From Rhodamnia argentea (Eukaryota; Streptophyta; Magnoliopsida; Myrtales; Myrtaceae), in the NCBI RefSeq assembly GCF_020921035.1, contig NC_063155.1, positions 26,219,294-26,283,293 of the forward strand: 64,000 nucleotides of DNA. The letters run 5' to 3'. A program made the position numbers and the translations under genes. Each line of letters starts with the position of its first letter. Position 1 is the first letter of the stretch. Positions 47,303 to 59,400 of the stretch are shown piece by piece. The notes under the pieces were generated by a model. It worked only from the letters and a program-made list of their open reading frames with translations, did not search any database and was not told the origin of the DNA.

Positions 47303-49030
47303 TCAGCAGCAGAAACATGTGGTCGGAGGTTTCCCAGTGGTTCTGATTTTATTTGCTTTCTCTCTGGCCTTCAACTCTTCATTCCTTTGCCTTTCCTCTG
47401 CCTTTGCTCTCGCTCCGGCCGCAATCTGTCCAATCCTCTCCATCTCGGCCCGGAATGTTTGCAATGCTTTGGATCTTTTTCTCTCCACTTCACTCTGCAG
47501 CCATGTTACCAAGATTATAGGAAGAGTAAAAAAGAACCTTAAATTTATACCTAACCGCGAAATGTTAAATTCAACCGGACCTCTGTCACATCCAATTTGC
47601 GTCTGGCCTTTTTCTTCTTCTCGATCTCCCACGAGACTATAGTTGCGTTCAGGCTGTCGTACCTGGGGAAAAGAGCGCGTGTTAAGGGAAATTGGGTGGA
47701 ACTGTTTGATTGGGATACTTCGTCCGAGGGGCAATTCTTTTGAAGATGATACTCAATCAAGTAACGAGACCTGACCTTTCCTTGATCCTAGACGACTCCT
47801 GTCTGATCCAGGCATCCGCTTTCGATTCGCCTCCAGGAATTGCCGGACTTTGACTAGTTTTGAGTTCGGGTGGCGGCGGTGGACGCACGGGTGTGATGGT
47901 GGGAAGCGGTTCCAGTTCGGGCATCGGAGGCGATGAGATCTCGGGTTTCATACTGTTGACCTTCTTGAACTGTTTATCGGCTGATGACGAGGCCTTCTTG
48001 ATGGAAGGGGATGGTTTTGGCGGTGGGGGCGCTCCTTCTCTGGCGTCCTCGGTGCTTTCCAAGAGCTTCTCGGCAAAAGTTGAACGTCTTTGCACGGTTT
48101 GGGCGGGGCCGGTTATCGGTATTTTTCTATCTGCGCTCTTTAGGGATTCTTCTTCGCCTGTCAATTTAAGAACCCTTTTTGTTCCCATCAGGTGACACCA
48201 CATACAATCATTTATAAGTGCGCCTTCTCTTTAATTAGTGCGCAAGATTGTTCCAGATGCTGTACCAGTTTCTAGTTGCGTCGATCCGTTGTGCCTTTTG
48301 GACTTGGCCTTGGTTAAGGTGCTCTCAGGGCCCGCACTCATCGGGCTGCTGTTGGGCGTGAAGAAACCTTCGTCGAGATTGTTGACTGCAAAGGTTGCAG
48401 CAGCCACGGCAGCGGCTAGCTCGTCTTCGCCACCGCTGTAGCCATCGCTCCGGCTTGTTTGTCTGGTGAATTGTCTCTGCAACCAGCTTTGGCTTCTCTT
48501 GTCTGCAAAGACATTGATGAAGGCGAGTCACCATGTTTAGACTTTGACAGTGACATCGAAAGCGGATTTAATTAGATAGATTATCATAGACATGTACATG
48601 ATTTGATGACTTTTCTTTGTAAATGAAAGAAGTTGTGCTTTTAGCAGCAAGGTATTTGCTAAATCAATTCTTAAATCGAAATAGTTTGGCATTCCAACGA
48701 CAGCGCTTAGCGAATGACATATTAGTAAACCGAGTTTGAATTACCTCCTTTGAATGATTGAGTCTTTTGGGTTGGTATCTTTCTGTCCCTAATATTGCTG
48801 GTTCCTTCTGCCTTTTCTCGTCCTACACCAGAGAATTTCAACCTAGCAGAGAATAGCTACGATCTTGTTAATGCGTGACCTATGACGAAATAATTTGATT
48901 TCCTAAGGTCCGGCATCCAAAGACAAATCGATATGTACAGCTGATTTAAGAGCATTGCATTCAACTGGAACTAGCCACTACATGATCATTGAGAGAGAGA
49001 CTACCTCGTTTGCTTAAGCAACTGCTCCAT
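47303..49030 (-). CDS. Remorin family protein with C-terminal cysteine anchor
   Basis: Six exons on the minus strand: 49005-49030, 48745-48842, 48266-48502, 47776-48157, 47581-47662 and 47303-47494. Phases agree and the sum is 338 residues. The C-terminal remorin domain (about residues 235-335) is a coiled-coil-like helix (DAWIRQESSRIKERY, TIVSWEIEKKKKARRKLD, EVERKRSKALQTFRAEMERI) ending in CFCC. Cysteines there are palmitoylated in known remorins and hold the protein in plasma-membrane nanodomains. The N-terminus is long, Ser/Pro-rich and probably disordered. Its start (MEQLLKQTR, KFSGVG) is typical of the long-N-terminus remorins (group 6 in my memory; compare At5g61280). The first exon is only 26 coding bases long. 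Confidence 0.9.
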
Positions 49031-49981
49031 TATCTCGGCGTTGCGAATTGAGCAAGAATTTGGAATTCATGGAGGGTGTTATTTGAAGGACAACCCCCTG
49101 AGAAGTATAAGGTTTGTTTAACTTCGATAATGTCTGCGAGGGGTAGGAGTGCTGCAAGCAAAGTTCAATATGCTTTGCATGCAAAGCCTGGTTTGTATCT
49201 TTCTCTGCCGCCAACATAAGAGGTCAAGCAAAGTATTCTTTCTCTGCATGCCTCTGCCACATTGTCGACTTACTTTCTGCTGAAGGAAAGAGGATGCTTT
49301 CTAACTTTTGTGCCCTGTTTCTTGTGCACTCTTTTGCAAAATGAAGCAGCCCTAAAGCCTTAAAGCAATCCAAGATTTTGCGTAGTTTTTTGAAATGAGG
49401 TAAGCTTTTTCGGTATGTTACTGGAACTCATGGCAGAAGAACGATGAAACTCTTTTTAGGTTTGTTTACAAGTGATGACTTGTTAATGCAGTTAACTCTT
49501 TTCGAGTTTGGCGTGGACAACTAGCCTTAAAGTCGAAAAGAACAGAAAAGTCACAGAAAAAGGGGACCTTCTTTTGGGCTTTGCACCAAGTTAAACTGAG
49601 TATTTCGCCTGAATTATTTATTTCCGAACACGGGGCGATTTGCAAGTTTGTAAGATATACTTACATCAGGGTGATAGTGAGAGTTTGCAGACACCAAATT
49701 AGGAAAAACTACTGTCGCCAATCGAAAATTCACCATCTTGCGTCACGGAATTGTAGGATTTTGCCTGAACTTTTAATCAAAAGCCGGACACATTCGAGTC
49801 CTACTGCACCGATGTTGGCGTACATAATACCACATCATAGATTCAAACCAAAGGCATGTATTTGGGCTTCATGAAAACGTCTAAGCAAATTCAACTTGCG
49901 GATTTGCTGTAAGATCCATGCTATAACTAAAAGAAGGGCAAAACAGAAAAGTGGGAATCTCCTAAACCTAACGACTTGAGC
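49031..49981 (-). other. Spacer between remorin and heparanase-like genes
   Basis: Holds the leader of the remorin gene (to about 49250) and the 3' UTR of the heparanase-like gene (to its right). No further gene. Confidence 0.4.
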
Positions 49982-52900
49982 TTAATTACATGCAGCAGCG
50001 TTGAAGCCTTGCAGCCTTGCAAAGACGATGGAATCGGCTGCCATGTGGATTGGTTGCGATGCGTCCACAGAGGTCGGATTAAGTTCGGGAATGTCGGATG
50101 AGTTGGTGAGCTTCAGCGGGGTCCCATTGAGAAGCAGCACATCACTTCGAATATTGCCGTCTTTTGGCGTCAAGTGATACTCCTCTCTTTGGGCATGACC
50201 ACCTGAAGATACCTTCTTCTGGTTACTGGGACTCGAGTTCGGATCATCGACTATGGACACGTCAAAGGAGGTCGAGTTCGACATGTTGATCAGAACCACG
50301 GTCACCCCAGGCTGCAAATACATAATTCATGATGCAGAAATTATAATCAAACCCATCTGCAATAATGTGACAATACAGAGTGTTCCTCTGCGATGTATAT
50401 TAGATAGTAGTAGTGTGATACTATAAACTGCAACGAAGAATTCAATACCGTGTTCCTTGAACAATGAGCATATGCGCGCAAGTACGGCGAGCCATTGTGA
50501 GTGGTTGAAAGAACCTCCTTTCCCATGAGGCGATGCCACAAAAGCGCTCTGTTGGGGGAGAAAAAGCAGAAGAAGAGAAGAATAAATCTGTGGAGTATGT
50601 ATAATTCTCATTGGATCGTCTGTTTTTGATTGCTAACTCATCGAAATCAAGTTTAGTAAGGGGCCGACCCGTAAAAATCCGGGTTTGGAATGAAGGTTGT
50701 GGTGTTGAGAAGAGCATAGTTCCCTCCAATCAAGGCTTGTCTGCAGAATACCTTGTGGTTGAATTTGGATGCCATCCCTAGCTGGTCCAAGTACCTAAAT
50801 TTCATGCATCCTTCGAGTTTATATCCTCCTTTTTCTTTGTAGAGCTGAATGCATGAACATGAAAATCTACTTTTGAAGCATTAAGTCATGCCAGAAGCCC
50901 TTATGGAAATAGGGTTCATACCAGAAGCCATTGGCGAAGGTATTTGATACATCTTTGCCTCCACTGTTATAAGCCCCTCCAGCTTCCCCGACCCACGGTG
51001 CGGTCCAAGGCCCGAATTTCTGGACTGTGTCCGAGACATCATTGTATGTCTTATCGATCTGATCTAGGTAAGATGGATCTTGAACCTTGTCGATTAGCGT
51101 GGGGTCGACACCTGCACGATTTGATTTGATGAAAAGAAACTAAGATATCTCGGTTCGGCTCACGTTCGATATAAGAACTTGCTATGTTGTTACCTGCGCC
51201 GAGATTGTATAGGTGGTGGGTCACTCCATCGACGACGCCCGGTCCAGTGGCCTTTAGGAAGGTCTCGAACCATTTCCTGTCGTAGAACCCGGCAGGACCC
51301 AGAACCTTGGGCCGGGACGCCTGGTCGGGGTACAATTTGGTCAGGAATTTCTTCATCTTAACAATGTCTTCCGCGTACTGTTCAGCCGTCAGTTTCCCAG
51401 AGACCCCGGATCCACACAGCTCATTTCCTAAGAAGGAACATGTTAGAGTCAGTAAAGGATCCAACCATGCAAAGCTTCACAGGACCGAGATTTACGCGAA
51501 CATGGACATCAGGGGCTGATGTATGGCCTCTCACCTAGCTCATACGAATCGATCTTGTAACCTTTGTGGTGAGTGTACCGCATCAGATGGCGGGCGTTGC
51601 CGTTCTTCCACTTCCCGACGAAAAGGTTGTCGGATTGCTTGGACCTCGTCCTCCCATTGAGGGCGTTCAAGCCAAATGTTACCAGAGCACTGCAATGTCA
51701 CAGCAAGAGCAAAGTATTTACATTTTACTCTTTTGTTACCTATTAGGACTAGTATTTGTCTGAGGGGCGCAACAGCAACAGCAATAGCAATAGCAATACC
51801 CTGTTTGGTTGAACAAGTGATTGAGCTGGTCCCATCTCTCCGTCCGGAGGCAACCCTCGCTGAACCCGAACATTCCGCCGTCCTCCTTCTCGAACTTGGG
51901 GCATTTCTTGTTGTACGAGTGCGTGTGCTCGTACACGACCTGGTCTTGCAACGAGCCTCCGACCCGTATTCTCAGAGGGTTGAACACTGCAATTCGAGAG
52001 GACGACGGAACCTTACAGTCACGAGTATGTACAGCAATGAAGATTGCTCTATAGTTTGGATGATGACTTGTAGCAAAACTTGTTACCCAAGAGACTGAAT
52101 TAAATTCTGTATAAGTTTCTTCAAAGAGTACAGAACGTCTTCAGCAGTAGCCAAATTCCATACGAGTCTCTCAACAATGTACTTTTCAACTACCAAATTT
52201 CACTATTGTGAAAGTTTACCCATGATAGTTTGTATTGATATTGATACATGAAAAGGACTTATGCTGGTTGCTTAGTTATTACACATTTTACTTAATGTCA
52301 TATTACTCTTGTCCTCGTATAAAAATAGAGAAAAAATGATTACTTACTTCGCTTGAAACCAACGTCTAACCGTTCAAGAATTCTTCTGGAGCAGCTTCCT
52401 TTCCTTCTAGACATGCATTGCTTACCGAACTCAAAGAAAATCGGGCACAATTTAGCTAATAAAGACTATTTGGCCAAATAAACCGAGAAAATTTCGCATT
52501 GTCCTAATCTTTCGACAACTTCAATGGCAAAAAACAAAAGAAGAAGAAGAAGAAGAAGAAGAAAGTTTAGGTCATTCCGTAATTCCCCCTCGGTTTATAA
52601 AACTGAAGTTAGATCTTTTCAATCTTAATAGAAATCTAAGTCCATCTTTTTCCAAAGTAGATCAAATCTGCAAAAGTTTGGTTCTCTAATCTTTTAATTT
52701 CCTTTTCAGTATTTGTCTTTACACCAAACTTGCGTGCTATTTTTATCTATGAGCAATTGTACAAACTAACTCGGAAAAAATAATATGAGACGCTAGTAAC
52801 TTTAGACTGAAATTATCGTGAACTGTCGAATTATCTGGCTGATTAATAATAGAAGTCGTGTATGCTAAATTAGGGACAAGTCTACAGCTTCAACACTAAA

Positions 52901-53358
52901 ACCAGATAAACAAATTTAATAAAAAAAAACTTGGACAAATAAATTAATGAGAATGAAAATTTACCTTTAATAGCATTGGAAAGGATCTTGTTGTCTAAAT
53001 CCTGTCACCATATACACACAAAAGCCCACAAAACAAAACAGAACAAAACACGTTTACTTTTCGGTTTTACATATTTCCCAAAAAAAGAAGAGAAGAAGAA
53101 CCAAAAGTCATATCCGTCAAAAATAAGAATTACCAGATTGAGAATGCCGGCCAATCCCCAAGGACATTGACCATAGTCACACTTGCCGGAGGGCCACCAG
53201 TCCAAGGTGGCGCATATGAAGCTCTCATCTGTCGTAGCAATGGCGGCCTCCCCTTTCACCGCCACCTTCACATCATCTGCTAAAGACGACGACGACGACG
53301 AGAGCAGCCAGGAGAGGAGAAGAAGAGAAACCAGACCTAGCCCTACCTTGGACTCCAT
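49982..53358 (-). CDS. Heparanase-like protein, glycoside hydrolase family 79
   Basis: Nine exons on the minus strand: 53134-53358, 52965-53001, 51800-51986, 51535-51689, 51194-51427, 50922-51111, 50669-50794, 50449-50548 and 49982-50311. They form one frame of 527 residues. A signal peptide (MESKVGLGLVSLLLLSWLL, then Ser-rich) sends it to the cell wall or vacuole. The GH79 catalytic pair is present: proton donor E204 in GNELCG and nucleophile E322 in WVGEAGGAYNSGG. Plant GH79 enzymes act as beta-glucuronidases on arabinogalactan proteins and flavonoid glucuronides. Several N-glycosylation sites are visible (NQTG, NMSNS). The last exon forms the C-terminal beta domain. Closest relatives from memory: At5g61250 (GUS1) and At5g07830 (GUS2). 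Confidence 0.93.
52539..52563. repeat. GAA microsatellite in an intron
   Basis: About eight AAG/GAA units inside intron 2 of the heparanase-like gene. Confidence 0.8.
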
Positions 53359-53402
53359 TGTCGACGATTTGCAAAGCAAGAAACTCAGAGCATCATCACA
53401 TC

Positions 53403-53435
<33 letters not shown>
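53403..53435. repeat. Compound TA/CA microsatellite near the heparanase-like start
   Basis: TATATA repeats followed directly by ACACAC repeats, about 45 bases upstream of the ATG of the minus-strand gene. They probably lie in its leader or promoter. Confidence 0.8.
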
Positions 53436-54920
53436 TCTACATATGCCCTTGTAAGATCACGACGACATGTCTACTAATTATTATCCTGCAGCAAGTGCTT
53501 TAAATACAGTTTGTGTTGTCTTATCTTCTGTTGGGTCGCGATCACAGCGGATATAGTTTAGTTTAGTTTTTTTTTTAGGTGGTTTTCCATTGAGTAGAGA
53601 AAATACTCGATTGCGAAATAATCGAAGGCCGCATCGAAATTTGAACAAAATCTAAGTTGAAATAGAGATATGGTGAAACAAATATTAGGAAAAAAGAGGT
53701 TGAATACCACTAGCATGTTTGCAAATTCAAACTTATTTTTGAGTTGATGGGAAGAATCAACATATTTAATCAAAGTGGACTATCAAATCAATTCACTTCT
53801 TATCCGAATAGATTTTCTCGAATGGAGTAAGGTAATAAATAATCAAGTGAAGTCTAAAAGCATTCGACCAAAAGCATAAAGTAAAATGTATAAACTAGCG
53901 AAAAGTTATTTTCTAAATAAGCTAGGATTTTTTTTTATATTTATGATTTTTCGATCTTGTAGTAAATTTATGTTACTGAAGAACGTAGGAAATATGACTG
54001 CATACGTGTTGTGTTTAAGTGAGTTTCTAAGTACAATTTATTCACCTAATGAAAAGAGAGACTCTCTTAATTATAAAAAAAAATCTATTAGAAAGATATA
54101 TTTTTAGTTGCTCGATTTTCCATTTAATTCATAAATTTATTAATTATCAGAGATTATTTATTTACACTATAAAATAAACTATACATTTTTTTGGTCAGTA
54201 AAATAAATAAATAAATTGTGATTTTTATTGTGCGATGGTATATTTTGTCTATCCTAAATAATTTCAAGTTAAACGAACAGGTTCACCGTCATAAGTAATG
54301 TTTGAAATTATCTAATATACTCTCATATAGTTTCTTCAAACTTTAAAGCAAGCCGTCATCAAAATCCGAGGCATGAAGATCAGTATGTCGAAGCTTGTTG
54401 GCTGAATGGGTAATTAGATGACAAATATATGTGTGCCACATCGCGATTTCGAATTGAAGTGTCGAGTTGCGAAGAGAGACGAGAAATTTCACCTAGCAAT
54501 GGGTTGTAATTGTTCATAGTAAATAAAATTTTCCTTTTCCCTAAATTATCTATAAAAAAAGGGGTTTTCAAGATACTTTAATCTTTACCTATTTTCTCAA
54601 ATTTAAATTTAAATTAGGAAAACTCGAGCGAAGCCTAAAGAGATTAGCGCTAAGGACTACCGACTATAAATTCGTTTTGAAACCAATGAGAATAGTATTA
54701 AGAACTAACTATAGATTCGTTACGATAGGTTCTGTTTATATTCGTCATCTCAAATTTATGTCGAAATAGATTAAAAATTTGTTTCCATAATCAGTTTTTC
54801 AAAACACACTTGGATTTGATTCGATACCAAACGCAAAAAAACCTTCTTGCCATTGCCAGAGCGGATCTTGGTAACCCTCCCCCAAGGAAAAATGAAAGGG
54901 AAAAAAAATAAATGGAAACT
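53436..54920. other. AT-rich spacer
   Basis: No gene or clear repeat structure apart from the upstream region of the heparanase-like gene. Confidence 0.35.
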
Positions 54921-54994
54921 TGCTTTCATTGAGAGTCGAACTCAAGACCTCCCGCTTACTAAACGGGTGCTCTAACCAACTGAGCTATGAAAGC
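54921..54994 (-). tRNA. tRNA-Thr (anticodon AGT)
   Basis: The minus strand folds into a full cloverleaf of 74 bases. The acceptor pairs GCTTTCA with TGAAAGC, the D arm is AGCTCAGTTGGTTAGAGC, the anticodon stem is CCCGT/GCGGG with loop TTAGTAA, and the T arm is TTGAG-TTCGACT-CTCAA. The loop gives anticodon AGT (read as IGU), decoding ACY/ACA threonine. There is no intron and no encoded CCA, as in nuclear tRNA genes. The internal A box (TAGCTCAGTTGG) and B box (GAGTTCGACTC) are intact, and a T-rich stretch follows on the transcribed strand. The discriminator base is A. Confidence 0.95.
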
Positions 54995-55145
54995 TGGGAT
55001 GAGTATGTTTTTCATTACCAATAAATTAATATTAAATAAATATAAAATCCACCCGTTTTCATATAAAGACACCATTCCTGTACTACCATTTCTAAACTCC
55101 AGGTAGCCAAGCGTTGTATAAAGGATGAAATCCAAAGGCGCGTTT

Positions 55146-55652
55146 GTTTTAAAAAAAAATGTCGTCGTAAAGGTAAATGCTTTCCTCTTTTCAAGTTATA
55201 AATTCATTTCCCTAAATTTAAGCATGCATTTTTTTTCCCGTAAAAACCGATCATTTTCAGCATGCCAAACGTATGAAAATCCAGAAAACTGATTCTCGAA
55301 AACACAGAAATCATCTACGTACGCTGCACACAAGTCAGCACTTGGGCATAGAATTTTAACTATCCGTGGGTGCCTTTCTGATAAAGCTCACACATTATGT
55401 TTAAAAAAAAAATGTCGTCATAAAGGTAAATGCTTTCCTCTTTCCAAGTTATAAATTCATTTTCCTAAATTTAAGCATGCATTTTTTTTTCCCGTAAAAA
55501 CCGATTATTTTCAGCATGCCAAACGTATGAAAATCCAGAAAACTGATTCTCGAAAACACAGAAATCATCTACGTACGCTGCACACAAGTCAGCACTTGGG
55601 CATAGAATTTTAACTATCCGTGGGTGCCTTTCTGATAAAGCTCACACATTAT
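55146..55652. repeat. Recent 253-bp tandem duplication
   Basis: Copy 1 (55146-55398) and copy 2 (55399-55652) are nearly identical by eye. They differ in the A-run length, a GTCGTCGT/GTCGTCAT change, CTTTTC/CTTTCC and one or two other bases. No gene lies within either copy. Confidence 0.9.
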
Positions 55653-56067
55653 GGATCTGGAGTTGATAATTAGTGGAGCTTTCTCGTTTCGTTTGCAGTT
55701 TTTCAACTTTACCAAATGCACACCCTCAAAAAATGGTATGACCGGTTCATTCCTAGTCTAATCTCTGTGCTCGAGAGCCGGCAATAGAAATGCCGCCATG
55801 AGACCAGAATAATGTTTGCTTTCTTACCACACGAGATGCGCCCCTTTTCATAGTCGAACCACAGTATATATGCTTACCAGTTCGATGTCAAATACATTCG
55901 GTGTTGCCTGAATGTCATAAGCACTTCTAGGATACGGTGAGTGCGTGACCAGATCGGCTCGCACACTGCAGTAAACTTCAGATTAAACAAAGCTCCCTCA
56001 ATCTTAATCAACAAAAGTGATGAGAAGTTGAGACCAAACTTAGTTAACCACTTGGGAGCAGTATCGT

Positions 56068-56165
56068 TGACAAGTTCTTTCCCTGGTAGCGGGAAGTACA
56101 ATGACTCTTATCACTTTGACAAGTTCTTTCCCTGGTAGCTGGAACTACAATGACTCGATCACTTC
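56068..56165. repeat. 49-bp tandem duplication in the 3' region of the LRR gene
   Basis: TGACAAGTTCTTTCCCTGGT opens both copies at 56068 and 56117, and ATCACTT closes both. Only a few bases differ (GCGGGAAG against GCTGGAAC). It lies in the probable 3' UTR of the minus-strand LRR gene. Confidence 0.85.
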
Positions 56166-56409
56166 GAATGGTGATAGTTGATTGGACTAGTAAAATACAT
56201 TGCAAGTTCCCACCTCGAAAGACACTGAGAATAGAAGATGACGATGAATGGAGTCACTCGAGCATATGAACAAAATTAATAACCCCCTATTGCACAAAAA
56301 ATATTGCGTAACGAACATTATTACCATTTGGCTTGCATCAACTAATTATACTAGCTTCCCCAGGTATTGACATGATCCTATGTAATCAAAAGCTCGTTGT
56401 TCTCTTAAA

Positions 56410-59400
56410 CTAAAACAGAAATTCCGAGTCAGAAAGTTCAAGAACTCGGTGAACTCCGATTGGCTTTACACCTGGTCGGAATGAGTTTCCTTCGATGTAC
56501 CTGTACAATATGTGGATAATCATAAATTACTGCTAGAAGTCGCAAGTAGGAGGACATCAATCAAATGAGAGATTCCTATCAGGTGCTGAAAGGGACTCAC
56601 ATTTCTTTCAAGAACGGGTGTTTGTAGAAAGCATCAGGAATTCTTCCGGAAAATTGATTGTGATCCAAATATCTGAGATCAACAAAGAGAATTCAACATG
56701 AATAGGTTGCGAACAAAAAAAAAATGTCATTATCTTAGTTAGCTTATGTTATGGCAACCATGCTAGCGTGTGGATATAATTAGAAGAAAAGATATCTTAC
56801 ATACCAAAAACAACTTGAACGGACTATATAGAAGACAACCAAGAAGTTAACCTCAGAAAGAGGAAATGTTCACTGGCTCTAAACTGTTTTTACTTCAAGT
56901 ATTTGTTAAGCAAAAGCATTCCAGGAAATATTAATTAACAAGCAAGCCATTAGGCATCCAACGTGTTAATGCGATTGACCGTACATGAGATTTATGCTCT
57001 ACTTTTCCTTATTTCACTTATTGCGTAATTTTGATTGTCTTTCTTTAAAGCTCTGTTCTTTTATATCTCTGATACACTAAAACAGTTTCTCTTCACAAAG
57101 AAAGTTCTATTACCTACATGATACAGCTATTGTATACACCATTCAATGTGTCTAAACTACATTGCTTTACAGTACTACCACTAATATTGCCAAATAAATC
57201 AATTGTGTTGTCAATACAAGGCATATCCACATACAAAACTGCCTAGTCGGGATTATAAACCTTTTTTAAGTGAATCCCCCAGGCAATCCAAAGTAGGCAA
57301 CTTACAAGAATGTTAGTTTAGGAATACGAGCAATTTCGGCTGGTATAATTCCTGACATTTTGTTGTAGGATAAATACCTGCAACCAACAGAGCAATCAAT
57401 GCCATGACAGACCTAGGGTAAGAGAAGTAAATACAAAATAGCACATTATGGACTGATAGGTATCTTAGACATTAACGCATTTAAAAAGAAAAGAACAATG
57501 ATGAGAGCAGGCGCCAAAATGATACTTACAAAATCTCCAAGTTGGTGACATTAGCAAGCTGTGCTGGAATACCTCCAGTAAAATAGTTGTTATTCAGATA
57601 ACTGCCATATTCAGAATTTCAGATGGAATGAGTCTGTTAAAAGCAAACTCATACCGAGGTTCCAGAGTTAATAACTACAAACTTGCCAGCAATTGTACTT
57701 ACAAGTTCCTCAAGGCCGGAAAGCAGCCTTCATTTCGTGTCAGTTCCCTCAAAGTACCTACCAAATGATTGTTACCAATATCCCTGTGAAAGCACAACAT
57801 AGCCATGGGATTAATAACAAGTAAGAATAAGATAACGCTCTATTAAAAGATTTCCCCAGGAATAGAAAAGTTTACAGGTGACGCAGATTTGGCAAGATGC
57901 ACAATCCTGGCGGAATTCGCCCCGTCAAACGGTTCTCTTGCAAATAGAGATATCGAAGTTCAGGAAGATTAGCAAGTTCTGCAGGAATTTCTCCCTTAAA
58001 GCTATTGAAGCTAAGATATCTGCAGAAATATCGGCTTGTCAGGCGTACGGGAAGGTAAGAAGTAGCACAAAGTGAAGTTCCCTTGTTAAAACAATCCGCC
58101 ATCACCTTGCAAAGTATAACAGTACCATTATAATCATAGTCACAGAAGAGAAATAACTTACAAATGTGTCAGGCTCTTCAGTTCACCAATCTCTGGAGGA
58201 ATCACATCTTGCAGCTTATTCCATCGTAAGTTACTGGCGTCATAACAGAGATTCAGTAGTGAAATGACTTAAAGGCACGGACAAAATATACAATGACCAG
58301 TGCATAAAAAAAATGCCAAGGAAGGGTGTTTCCTCAGAAAATTATCATATGGCAGCCATATGGCCTTAAAACCTCAACAGACAGTCCAGCGATGCTCACT
58401 GGACATGATGTTCTACTATATTGAGTCAAACAGCATTACTAAATTTGCTGCAGCATTGAAGCAAAGCAAATGTGGGGAATTATTCATCCATAAGCCAACA
58501 ATCTTACAGTGTTTTGAGACGCTTCAACCGTCCAATCTGAGGAGGAATAGGCCCTGTCAATTTGTTGTTATGGAGATCCCTGCCGGTATAGACAGACATC
58601 AATTGATAATACAATACGATACTATAACCCAATTATTCTGTGCAATTATGACACAGAAAAAAGGACTTAACACTCAGTTTTTTCCAGAAAAAAATTCAGT
58701 CTCCTAGTATTTTGTTTAAGATATAGTAATTTATACGTGGAAGTGTGGAACAACGAATGTATGCACTTGTGCAATTTTAACAGGAAATAGAGTGATCGTA
58801 ATATTCATGGTACAAATTCACATGTTACGCAATTAGTGAGCCAGACTCATGACAGAAAGAAGAAGCAATGACACACAGAGACTTACAGCCTTGTCAGATC
58901 CAGCAAATTGGTAACAGCTGTTGGAAAAGGCCCTACTATTGAGACTGCATAAACCTCCCTGTCGGAAAAACCGGTCAAGTCCAACATATAGACATGAATC
59001 TAACCAATCTATCTGATTATGCAAATGGTGAAGCGTATAATTCAAGTCACGGAATGACATTGACAGGACCTAACTAACGGCCAATTCACATGAAATCCCA
59101 TGTTGAGAAGCGGACATGAACCCAGAGAAGAGAAGAATTGTAAGCTTACAATTCGGTCACAACCCTATAATCTCCCTGAGAGGAGCACGTCACGCCAGAC
59201 CAAGGCGGCAGATCACCGTCGCCACAAGGATCATCCCCGACCCATGAGTACACCACCCTCCACCCAAGTGACGCCTTAATTTCATTCAATGCCTTCACTG
59301 CAACCACATTTCAAGCGAAGCACCGCGTTAAATCATGCTTGAGCCATATAAAAAAAAAAAAATCCACGGACTTCCTAAATTCACCAAGGTTCACCAGCAC

